Assembly: GCA_003694825.1 (NCBI GenBank)
Contig: RFJS01000464.1
Location: 1-16,032, forward strand
DNA: 16,032 nt
Direction: 5' to 3'
Source: Verrucomicrobiota bacterium
Lineage (GTDB): Bacteria > Verrucomicrobiota > Verrucomicrobiia > Opitutales > Opitutaceae
Shown: in pieces, positions 1-6,061 of the stretch
Position numbering within the stretch: position 1 is the stretch's first letter
Layout: each line of letters begins with the position of its first letter
Position numbers and translations under genes: made by a program
The notes under the pieces: model-generated
What the model was told of the DNA's origin: nothing
Seen by the model: the letters and a program-made list of their open reading frames with translations, nothing else
The model's database searches: none

Positions 1-184
1 CAGCGCTCTTGCTGCCATAACAGGCAGGCAGGTCCTTCCACTTCGCTCCATTGTCCAGCATCCAGAAGATCCCCGCAATCGCGCGCCTTTTATCCGTGGT
101 GGGCCGCCCACCTTTTGCGCTCCTTTTCGCATCAGGAACACGTTCACATATCCAGTCCAATTGATCATCACTCAGGCGAAGCGT
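1..184 (-). pseudogene. IS5-family transposase, N-terminal part (cut by window edge)
   Basis: Reading the minus strand from 184 to the window edge gives about 61 codons that resemble the N-terminus of IS5-family transposases (DUF4096 type). Visible landmarks are LSDDQLDWI, then GGRPTTDKRRAIAGIFWML, then NGAKWKDLPACYG, which matches the family pattern 'GRP..D.R....GI.W.L..GA.W.DLP..YG'. No ATG precedes this stretch in frame. An in-frame TAG lies just upstream, and the codon at the expected start (184..182) is ACG, so the start may have been lost by mutation, or a non-standard start or a frameshift may be used. The catalytic DDE region would lie outside the window, so I cannot tell whether the rest of the element is intact. 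It sits directly against the IS630 remnant to its right. Confidence 0.75.
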
Positions 185-219
185 CTATCCGGTATATGGT
201 CGCTTTTATACAATTGCAA

Positions 220-236
220 GGTTTTGGGATAGCCTC
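220..236 (-). repeat. Probable terminal inverted repeat of the IS5-family element
   Basis: On the minus strand the bases just upstream of the IS5-type reading frame are GAGGCTATCCCAAAACC, the kind of sequence found at the ends of IS5-family elements. IS630-type protein similarity begins immediately outside it, at TAC (237-239), which fits a TNA-type target. The matching end lies outside the window, so this boundary is inferred from the protein breakpoint and the sequence style, not from a paired repeat. Confidence 0.45.
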
Positions 237-715
237 TACTGTTGGTGCCGGCAGCGTCAGTGGGTAAAAACGGCGAGTGGTCGCAAGCGTTTCAACGTGC
301 TCGGGGCTCTCCACGCCACGACTCGCCGGGTGTTGCGGCGAGAAAGCGAAGGGAGTGTCAACGCCGTGACGGTATGCTCGCTTCTGGTGGACCTTCACAA
401 CCAGCACGAAGGCAGTTCGGTACGCATTACGGTCGTGCTGGACAATGTGCCCTATCATCGTGCCCGCCTGGTGAGGGCTGTGGCCGATCTGCTTGATATC
501 GAGCTGTTGTTTCTTCCGCCTTACTCTCCCAACCTCAATCTGATCGAACGAGTCTGGAAACGAATAAAGAAGCTGTGCCTCTCCAATCGCTATTACGAGG
601 CTTTCGAGCGGTTTAAAGACGCGATAAGAACTGGAATTGAAGCGATCAACGGTGAAGACTCAGCAGAGGTCGCTTCATTGTTCCCCCCCTCAAGTTTCAA
701 ATGTTCAATTCGTGA
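237..715 (+). pseudogene. IS630-family transposase remnant, 5'-truncated and frameshifted
   Basis: The frame open from 237 encodes the C-terminal half of an IS630-family DDE transposase. It contains WVKTASGRKRFNVLGAL, then VVLDNVPYHRA (second catalytic Asp), then LPPYSPNLNLIERVWKRIKK (catalytic Glu). The N-terminal helix-turn-helix and the first catalytic Asp are missing, replaced by the IS5-family end at about 236. Near the 3' end a run of seven C (683-689) appears to have lost one base. With eight C the frame would read on to FQMFNS and stop at TGA 713-715, the usual tail for this group. As written, the frame instead runs into unrelated sequence until 869. The element is therefore inactive. 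A GTG at 297 opens a frame but is internal to the original protein. Confidence 0.85.
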
Positions 716-855
716 CCAAGAGCGGTATCTTTCAACGCAGCAAAGGACTGCGCACGATCACCACGAGATAGGAGCAGCTCGCCTCCCGCTTCCTCGCATT
801 GGTCCTGCTCGCATCCATCTGTGCCTGGTTCGCCAAATAGGTTTCCGAACGCACC

Positions 856-1617
856 CTAATGGAAGTTGAACGGCTGACGGACTTTTACGCAGGTCGGATT
901 ACCGTGTCGCTTCGGCGGCGCGAACCGGGTCACCTGCAGCGTGAGCAGGGCGCTCATGCTCAGGTCATCGTGATCACTGTGGATAATGCGCGGAAAGTGC
1001 ACGTTGCCGTCGGGGCCGACGAAATACTCGACGAGGCAAGTGCCCTTTTGCCGCACGCCCTCCTCGGAGGTGTAGAGTCGGATCTTCGAAGCGACGATTT
1101 GCAGGGGGGCGTCCAGTTCGTCCGGCCGGCTCTCGCCGTAGGCGTAACGCGAGGGCATGTTGCGGTAGAAACGGCTTTCGATGGCATCGGAGACATTGCC
1201 GCCGAAAGGCAGGATCCCGGTTCCCTGCCGCCATGCCTCCTGTTCGATATCGAAGAAGCTGACATAAACCATGGCCTGGGAACGCACGGGTCTACCGTCC
1301 TCCCGGGCGGGGATGAACGGGGCGTCGCGGACGGCTTTGAGCGCGGGCTCGAGGAGTTCGCAGTGGGTGGCTTCGATCGGCATGACGTCGACCAGGACAC
1401 CGGCCTCGTCCAGATCGATAAGGATTCTGGCGTGCGGGTTGTTGAGAGGCAGCGTCTTGAGCTGTGGGGGCAGGGGTAGCTGCAGCGGTTGGTCGAGCCG
1501 GATGGGCTGATCCTCGCCGGCTGTGAGCGGAGGGGGCTGCGTCACCCAGGCGAAGAGGGCGAAAATGGTCGGTAGAACGATCGAAGCCCGGAGCCGTGGT
1601 CGCGTGAGCGGATGCAT
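856..1617 (-). CDS. Secreted protein with two TonB-C-like domains
   Basis: This 253-residue protein begins with a signal-peptide-like segment: basic residues near 6-10, hydrophobic residues about 11-25, and possible cleavage after LTAG near 34. Two stretches resemble the TonB C-terminal fold (beta-alpha-beta): residues about 56-122 (ARILIDLDEAGVLVDVMP, then ALKAVRDAPFIPA) and about 190-251 (CLVEYFVGPDGNVHFPRI, then ALLTLQVTRFAPP). Both carry the 'V...G.V......' strand followed by 'A...L....F.P', as in energy-transducer TonB domains. There is no long proline-rich linker and no clear permanent membrane anchor, so it is unlikely to be a classic TonB. Its exact role is unknown; it probably acts in the periplasm. 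The ATG at 1617 was chosen because it gives the complete signal peptide. The gene stands alone, with the IS scar downstream. Confidence 0.75.
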   Translation of the reverse strand: MHPLTRPRLRASIVLPTIFALFAWVTQPPPLTAGEDQPIRLDQPLQLPLPPQLKTLPLNNPHARILIDLDEAGVLVDVMPIEATHCELLEPALKAVRDAPFIPAREDGRPVRSQAMVYVSFFDIEQEAWRQGTGILPFGGNVSDAIESRFYRNMPSRYAYGESRPDELDAPLQIVASKIRLYTSEEGVRQKGTCLVEYFVGPDGNVHFPRIIHSDHDDLSMSALLTLQVTRFAPPKRHGNPTCVKVRQPFNFH

Positions 1618-1762
1618 GATCGCCCGATGTTAGTGTGGAAGCGGCGAATCAAAAGGGGAATCGGGGGGCGGAGGGCATGGCGGACGGGCACGCGCATGCC
1701 GGGGTGGCCGTTATTCCGCGAAACGCTGCCGGTAGCGCGTGAGAGGCGGGAATCGGCCCCGC

Positions 1763-1850
1763 AGTCGGAAGAAGGGGGGGACGGGGGGAAGAAGAGAGGA
1801 TACCGGAGACAAGATATAGGAGGAAGGAGACAGGAGGAAGGAGAGCCGGG
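1763..1850. repeat. Purine-rich spacer with tandem 13-bp repeat
   Basis: The spacer between the TonB-C-like gene and birA (1618-1870) has no convincing reading frame. Its right half is almost purely purine on the plus strand, with G-runs of seven and four near 1775-1787. Within it AGGAGGAAGGAGA occurs twice, at 1818-1830 and 1832-1844, a 14-bp period. GGAGAC recurs at 1805-1810 and 1826-1831. On the minus strand this is a pyrimidine-rich tract just downstream of the birA stop. I see no strong stem followed by a T-tract. It could be slippage-derived simple sequence. Confidence 0.6.
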
Positions 1851-1870
1851 AGACCGGGGTTGGGGCGGGG

Positions 1871-2896
1871 TCAGGCGAGGGGTGGTTTTTCGATGGTGAC
1901 GTCGCCGGCGAGGCAGCGGTGGAGGTTGCCGTGATCGTCGCGGAGGCGGAGGGCGCCGGTGGTGTCGATGCCCTCGGCGGTGCCTTCGATGCGGTTGCCG
2001 GAGATGAGGACGGCGATGCGGCGGCCGCGGAGGATGTCGAGGCGATCCCAGAGCGCGAGGAAACGGTCGCGATGATCGCCCTCGATGAAGGCTTTCATGG
2101 CGGCGGTGACGTGGTGGATGATGGCGGCGGTGACGCGGTTGATATCGACGGGGCGCCCGCAGGCTTCGGCGACGGAGGCGGTGCGGTCGGCGATCGACTC
2201 GGGCCATTGCTGGCGGGTGCTGTTGATGTTGAGGCCGAGCCCGAAGACGACTTCGCGGGTGGTGTCGGCATCGGTGCGGATCTCGGTGAGCATGCCGCCG
2301 AGCTTGCGGCCCTGGTGGAAGAGGTCGTTGGGCCATTTCACGCCGACGTCGATCTGGCAGGTGTTGGCGACGGCTTCGCAGACGTTCACGCCCATCCAGA
2401 GGGTGAAATCCTGCATGCGGGCCGGGCTGATGCGGGGGCGGAAGGCGAAGGAGGCGTAGAGGTTGCCGTGATTGCCGCTTTCCCAGCGGCGGCCGAGGCG
2501 GCCGCGGCCGCGGGTCTGTTCGCGCGCGATGACGACGAAGGGGGCAGGGCGGTCTTCGGCGAGAAGGCGTTCGGCTTCGTTGTTGGTGCTGTCGACGGAC
2601 TCGAGGAAGTAGAGGTCGGGCGTGTGGCGAAGTGAACCGAGCGCGGCGCGCAGGAGGGTTTCGTCGAGGCCCTCGGGTTTTTTCACGAGGCGGTAGCCCT
2701 TGCGGCGGACGGCCTCGACCTCGTAGCCGGCTTGGCGGAGCTTGTCCATGTGCGCCCAGACCGAGACCCGGGAGATGCCGAGGATTTCCGCGAGGTGTTC
2801 ACCCGAGACGAAGCCGTCGCCGGCGTCGAGCAGCTCGCGGACGATGGTGACGTGGGCGGGGTTGGGGTCGGGGGCGCTTGTCGTGGCTGACGGCAT
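1871..2896 (-). CDS. birA: Bifunctional biotin--[acetyl-CoA carboxylase] ligase / biotin repressor
   Basis: BirA activates biotin with ATP to biotinyl-AMP and attaches it to the lysine of biotin carrier proteins. The 341-residue product has an N-terminal winged helix (about 15-72: HLAEILGISRVSVWAHMDKL, then GYEVEAVRRKGYRL), so it is the long, DNA-binding class that can also repress biotin genes. The ligase core shows ESVDSTNNEA (about 99-108), the biotinyl-AMP loop GRGRLGRRW (130-138), KWPNDL (187-192) with GRKLGGML after it, and FGLGLNIN (about 218-225). A short C-terminal domain ends in GDVTIEK. The start at 2896 (MPSATTS) is the first ATG after the nadC stop, 11 bp away, so the two genes are probably co-transcribed. 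A biotin-dependent propionyl-CoA carboxylase would be a natural client given the mutase genes nearby, but that is inference. Confidence 0.95.
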   Translation of the reverse strand: MPSATTSAPDPNPAHVTIVRELLDAGDGFVSGEHLAEILGISRVSVWAHMDKLRQAGYEVEAVRRKGYRLVKKPEGLDETLLRAALGSLRHTPDLYFLESVDSTNNEAERLLAEDRPAPFVVIAREQTRGRGRLGRRWESGNHGNLYASFAFRPRISPARMQDFTLWMGVNVCEAVANTCQIDVGVKWPNDLFHQGRKLGGMLTEIRTDADTTREVVFGLGLNINSTRQQWPESIADRTASVAEACGRPVDINRVTAAIIHHVTAAMKAFIEGDHRDRFLALWDRLDILRGRRIAVLISGNRIEGTAEGIDTTGALRLRDDHGNLHRCLAGDVTIEKPPLA

Positions 2897-2907
2897 CGGG
2901 CGGAGAA

Positions 2908-3840
2908 TCAAAGCCAATCCAGGCCGATGTCCACCCAACTGCTCTGGTGGACGAGGGCTCCGGTGGAGATGAAATCGAGGCCGAGGCCGGCGAGCTTCGG
3001 CAGGAATTTGCGGGTGACGCCTCCGCTGGCCTCGGTGCGGATGCGGCCCCGGCAAAGGGCGACAGCGCGGCGCAGCTGTGGGACGGTGAAATTGTCGAGC
3101 ATGACGATGTCGGCGCCGGCCTCGATGACCGGCGGGATTTGCTCGAGATGGTCGACCTCGACCTCGATGCGCAGTCCCGGGGAGCGGCGGCGGGCCTCGC
3201 GGATGGCGCTGGCGAGGCGCTCGCCGCGGGAGGCGCCGGCGGCGGCGAGATGGTTGTCCTTGATGAGGACGCGGTCGAAGAGCCCGATGCGGTGGTTCCA
3301 GGCGCCGCCGCAGGCGACGGCGTATTTTTCGAGGACGCGAAAGCCCGGGGTGGTCTTGCGGGTGTCGAGCAGGCGGGTCCGGGTATCGCCGAGCGCGTCG
3401 ACGTAGGCGGAGGTCTGGGTGGCGATGCCGGAGAGGTGTTGGAGGAAGTTGAGCAGGACGCGCTCGGCGGTGAGCAGGCCGGCGGCGGGGCCGCTGAACG
3501 TGCCGATGAGGGCGCCGGCGGGGAGGCGGTCGCCGTCCCGGGCGGCGGGTTTGAACGTGGCGTCGGGGACGCGATAGACCTCGAGGATGAGCGGGAGCAG
3601 CGGCAGGCCGCAGAGGGTGAGCGGGCGGCGGGCGCGCAGCTCGGCCCGCCCGGAACCCCGTCGCACCACGGCGCGGGTGGTCACGTCGCCGGTGTGGGCC
3701 GGTTTGGCGGCGAGCCCGGCTCCCGCGAGGTCTTCGCTGCGCGCCATCCGGATGAGTCGCCGAACCCACTGCGGGTCGATGTCATTCCAGCCAATACGCT
3801 CGCACAGGGCGGAAAGGGGGGCTATCTTGCGTCTGCTCAT
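2908..3840 (-). CDS. nadC: Nicotinate-nucleotide diphosphorylase (carboxylating)
   Basis: NadC (quinolinate phosphoribosyltransferase) converts quinolinate and PRPP to nicotinate mononucleotide, CO2 and pyrophosphate in de novo NAD synthesis in the cytoplasm. The 310-residue protein has EDL near residue 36, GDVTTRA (about 51-57), AERVLLNFLQHLSGIAT (about 124-140), DTRKTTPGFRVLEKYAV (159-175), GGAWNHRIGLFDRVLIKDNH (178-197), EVEVDHLEQ, and RTEASGGV (268-275). These are the basic PRPP/quinolinate-binding segments and barrel strands of the family. Length is slightly above the usual 280-300 because of an N-terminal extension of about 20 residues. It starts at ATG 3840 and lies 11 bp upstream of birA, a pairing seen in several bacterial groups. 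No nadA or nadB lies in the window. Confidence 0.96.
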   Translation of the reverse strand: MSRRKIAPLSALCERIGWNDIDPQWVRRLIRMARSEDLAGAGLAAKPAHTGDVTTRAVVRRGSGRAELRARRPLTLCGLPLLPLILEVYRVPDATFKPAARDGDRLPAGALIGTFSGPAAGLLTAERVLLNFLQHLSGIATQTSAYVDALGDTRTRLLDTRKTTPGFRVLEKYAVACGGAWNHRIGLFDRVLIKDNHLAAAGASRGERLASAIREARRRSPGLRIEVEVDHLEQIPPVIEAGADIVMLDNFTVPQLRRAVALCRGRIRTEASGGVTRKFLPKLAGLGLDFISTGALVHQSSWVDIGLDWL

Positions 3841-3925
3841 CTGGCGGTTATCTCAACGAGAACAACCCATTGGCTGGCCATCCCTTTCTTTTTCTTCCTT
3901 TTGAACTCCAGGCACCAACACGATC

Positions 3926-4219
3926 ATGACTCTCGCTGAATTCAACGAAAGCGTGCAGACCCGGGACGAACCGCCGCCCGAGCTGAGCACGACCCTGCAG
4001 GCGCTCTGGTGGGACGCGAAGGGGGACTGGGGCCGGGCCCATCGCCTGGCCCAGTCGGACACGAGCGTGAACGCCTCCTGGGTGCATGCCTACCTCCACC
4101 GCAAGGAGGGCGACGAGACCAACGCCGCCTACTGGTATGCGAAGGCGGTCAAGCCCATGGGCTCGGGGCCGTTTGCCGCCGAACGCGACCGGATCGTGGC
4201 GGCGCTGCTCGAGGAGTAG
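3926..4219 (+). CDS. Small conserved protein of unknown function
   Basis: This 97-residue soluble protein has no signal peptide or membrane segment. It is dominated by aromatic and charged residues: LWWDAKGDWGRAHRLAQ (about 27-43), WVHAYLHRKEGDETNAAYWY (about 51-70), then AKAVKPMG. Proteins with this W-D-x-K-G-D-W-x-x-A-H and A-Y-L-H-R-K-E-G-D-x-x-N-A-x-Y-W-Y pattern are widespread in bacteria without an assigned function. The two paired-helix segments recall a short tetratricopeptide-like unit, but that is only a resemblance. It is divergent from nadC (85 bp apart). The ATG at 3926 follows AACTCCAGGCACC, a weak ribosome-binding site. Confidence 0.75.
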   Translation: MTLAEFNESVQTRDEPPPELSTTLQALWWDAKGDWGRAHRLAQSDTSVNASWVHAYLHRKEGDETNAAYWYAKAVKPMGSGPFAAERDRIVAALLEE

Positions 4220-4345
4220 GTGGCGCGGGATTGTCCCGGACGCCTCGCGCGCGGTGCGGTGAAGCCGTGCTGGGCCGCGCCCCTCGCGCCGTCCCGGATG
4301 TCCCGGGCAGCGGGGGCGGCGGAACGGGCGATGGAAAAAAGAAAA

Positions 4346-4373
4346 AACCCCGGCGCGCGGGAGCGCCGGGGTT
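4346..4373 (-). terminator. Rho-independent terminator of the DUF3347-like gene
   Basis: An 11-bp perfect stem (4346-4356 with 4363-4373) surrounds a 6-nt loop. On the minus strand the hairpin is followed by a T-rich run (complement of 4334-4347). It lies about 50 bp past the stop of the gene at 4421-4915 and faces that gene. The plus strand lacks a T-tract after the hairpin, so it is mainly one-directional. Confidence 0.85.
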
Positions 4374-4420
4374 GGAAAACGCGATAACGAAGCGGTCCGG
4401 GGCCGCGGCGAGCGCCGCGC

Positions 4421-4915
4421 TTATTTCGCGGCGACGGTGCGCTTGACCGAACCGCACTTCAGCATCGAGGAGCCGAAGTAGGGGTTGGCGACATCCTTCG
4501 TGGTCTGGATCCAGTCGGCCTTGGCCATCGGACAGGTCATCACGTAGTGCTCGCCGGCGTTTTCGGTGAGCGGGATGACCGCGGCGCTGACGGCCTTGAA
4601 GGCCTCGCGGGCGGCGGCGATGTCGGGGGCTTTCTCGACCTTCATGGCGAGGGCGGTGAGTTTCTCGTTGCCGTCGCATTCGCCGAAGTGCGCGACCTTG
4701 TGGGCCGCCTTCTTCGCGCCTTCGAAGTCGTCGTGAGCCAGCGCGGTGGCGACGCCTTCGTAGGCCTTGAGGAGATCACAGCAGCCGGAGGCGCATTTGC
4801 CATCGGCATCGTTGGCCGCGACATCGGCCTTTTGGCCGGCGCCGCAGGAGCCGCAGTCGGCGGAGGCGAGCGAGATGCCCGCAATGGAGAGAACAGCGAT
4901 AAGGAGTGCTTTCAT
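4421..4915 (-). CDS. Exported Cys-rich DUF3347-like protein, possibly metal binding
   Basis: The 164-residue product starts with a clear signal peptide (MKALLIAVLSIAGISLASA, cleavage before Asp20). The mature part has eight cysteines: Cys21, 24, 41, 45, 46, 80, 128 and 154. The middle (about 46-120) is helical and matches the DUF3347 style, with alternating Ala/Lys helices and REAFKAVSAAVIPL. The C-terminus carries the diagnostic pair TCPMAKADWIQ (127-137) and NPYFGSSMLKCG (144-155), as in the CPMA...NPYYG..ML.CG motif found in proteins near heavy-metal efflux systems. A periplasmic or extracytoplasmic metal-binding (copper-like) role is inferred. No efflux genes are nearby, so its partner is unknown. 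It forms a single-gene unit with its own terminator. Confidence 0.8.
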   Translation of the reverse strand: MKALLIAVLSIAGISLASADCGSCGAGQKADVAANDADGKCASGCCDLLKAYEGVATALAHDDFEGAKKAAHKVAHFGECDGNEKLTALAMKVEKAPDIAAAREAFKAVSAAVIPLTENAGEHYVMTCPMAKADWIQTTKDVANPYFGSSMLKCGSVKRTVAAK

Positions 4916-5248
4916 AGTGATGTGGTTGAACGGGATGTTCGGGATGAACTCGTCGTGATACCGGCGCGGGCGCGAATTCCCCCGGCCGTTGTGAAGAAAA
5001 GAGCGCTTCGCCGCCGCCTTTATTCCCGCCTTCCCCTCTTGGTGCCGCCGGGTTGCTCGAAAGGAAAGTTGCCAAATCGTCCCAATTTACCTTCGTTGCA
5101 GCTGCCGGCGTGAACCAGTGCGCGACCGGCGCAACTCAACTCAACAACTCTCCAAACGGACTCCGAGGACTTGATCCATGCGACAAGCACCATCGTTCCA
5201 TCCCTTTCGCCTTCGGGGTTTTCCGACGGAAAAAACCTCTGAAGAGCG
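4916..5248. other. Divergent intergenic region (333 bp), no gene seen
   Basis: This gap separates the exported Cys-rich protein gene (minus) from panB (plus), so it must hold promoters for both. I see no reading frame with recognisable protein content and no convincing sigma-70 pair on either strand. The right end contains a hairpin next to the panB start, listed separately. Confidence 0.6.
5211..5244 (+). promoter_or_regulatory. Hairpin abutting the panB ribosome-binding region
   Basis: The leader bases just before panB can fold into a long hairpin. CTTC (5211-5214) pairs with GAAG (5241-5244), followed by two further pairs. GGTTTT (5217-5222) pairs with AAAACC (5232-5237), and CC (5223-5224) pairs with GG (5228-5229) around a GAC loop. 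That is about 14 pairs, including one G-U, with two small bulges. The closing strand includes GAAGAG (5241-5246), the only purine-rich candidate ribosome-binding site before ATG 5249. The fold could lower translation of panB. I recognise no known riboswitch here. Confidence 0.45.
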
Positions 5249-6043
5249 ATGAAAGGCATTCTCGATTTTGCCCGCTACAAGCGGGAGCGGCGGCCGATCA
5301 CCATGGTCACGAGCTACGACGCGTGGTCGGCTCGGATCGCGGCTGAGGCCGGCATCGATTGCGTCCTTGTGGGCGACAGCGTCGCCATGACCGTGCACGG
5401 GTTCGAAGACACCCTGCATGCCACGACCGAGATGATGGTCGCGCACACCGCGGCCGTGCGGCGCGGCGCGTCAAAGCTCTTCGTCGTGGCCGACATGCCC
5501 TTCCTGACCTACCGCAAGGGCATCGCGCATGCCGTGGACGTCGCGGGCGAACTGATGCGCGCCGGCGGCGCATCCGCGGTCAAGCTCGAGGGGGTGCGCG
5601 GCCACGAAGACGTCATCGAAGCGATTGTCGGCAGCGGCATCCCCGTCATGGGGCATCTCGGTCTCACGCCACAGTCGGTCCATCAGCTCGGCGGCTATCG
5701 CGTGCAGGGGCGCTCCAGCGAGGAGGCGCAGCGCATTTTTGACGAAGCCCGGGCACTCGAGCGGCTCGGGTGCTTCGCCATCGTCCTGGAATGTGTGCCG
5801 GAGCAGCTTGCCGCCGAGATCACCGAGGCGCTTGCCATCCCGACCATCGGCATCGGTTCGGGCGGCGGAACCTCGGGCCAGGTGCTCGTCCTGCACGACC
5901 TGCTCGGGCTCAATCCCGATTTTCGCCCGCGCTTCGCCCGCAAGTATCTCGACGGTTACGAGACCATCCGCGACGCGCTCGCCCGTTACGTCGAGGATGT
6001 GCGCGGAGCCCGGTTTCCCGCCCGCGAGGAAATTCTCTGCTGA
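5249..6043 (+). CDS. panB: 3-methyl-2-oxobutanoate hydroxymethyltransferase (ketopantoate synthesis)
   Basis: PanB adds a hydroxymethyl group from 5,10-methylenetetrahydrofolate to 2-oxoisovalerate to give ketopantoate, the first committed step to pantothenate. The 264-residue TIM-barrel protein has MVTSYDAWSARIAAEAGID (19-37), VGDSVAMTVHG with metal-ligand Asp43, VVADMPFLTY with Asp82, KLEG with Lys112 and Glu114, MGHLGLTPQSVHQLGGY (134-150) and the catalytic Glu181 in LECVPE. The usual GIGAGxxxDGQVLV loop is changed to GIGSGGGTSGQVLV (201-214), lacking the Asp. It is the first gene of the five-gene pantothenate/CoA operon; panC starts 18 bp after its stop. Confidence 0.97.
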   Translation: MKGILDFARYKRERRPITMVTSYDAWSARIAAEAGIDCVLVGDSVAMTVHGFEDTLHATTEMMVAHTAAVRRGASKLFVVADMPFLTYRKGIAHAVDVAGELMRAGGASAVKLEGVRGHEDVIEAIVGSGIPVMGHLGLTPQSVHQLGGYRVQGRSSEEAQRIFDEARALERLGCFAIVLECVPEQLAAEITEALAIPTIGIGSGGGTSGQVLVLHDLLGLNPDFRPRFARKYLDGYETIRDALARYVEDVRGARFPAREEILC

Positions 6044-6061
6044 GCCGACCGCCTGGCTGTC

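Noticed and set aside
772..840. Short frame encoding a hydrophobic segment ending AWFAK then stop
   Set aside because: It could be the C-terminal tail of a membrane protein gene broken by the IS elements, but 22 codons without a start or any motif are not enough to call it.
1627..1654. TTTTGA and TAACAT, 16 bp apart, on the minus strand before the TonB-C-like gene
   Set aside because: The match to a sigma-70 promoter is weak and it sits only about 10 bp from the start codon, so it may be chance.
1612..1899. Plus-strand frame in the birA/TonB-C-like gene spacer
   Set aside because: It is composed of purine simple sequence giving Gly/Glu/Arg; no family resemblance and it runs into the 3' end of birA.
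2897..3769. Apparent N-terminal extension of birA running through nadC
   Set aside because: The upstream part is Arg/Pro-rich out-of-frame nadC sequence. BirA similarity starts only after the ATG at 2896.
2878..3939. Plus-strand frame of 353 codons opposite nadC
   Set aside because: It is an antisense artefact of GC-rich codons; nadC has all family motifs on the minus strand.
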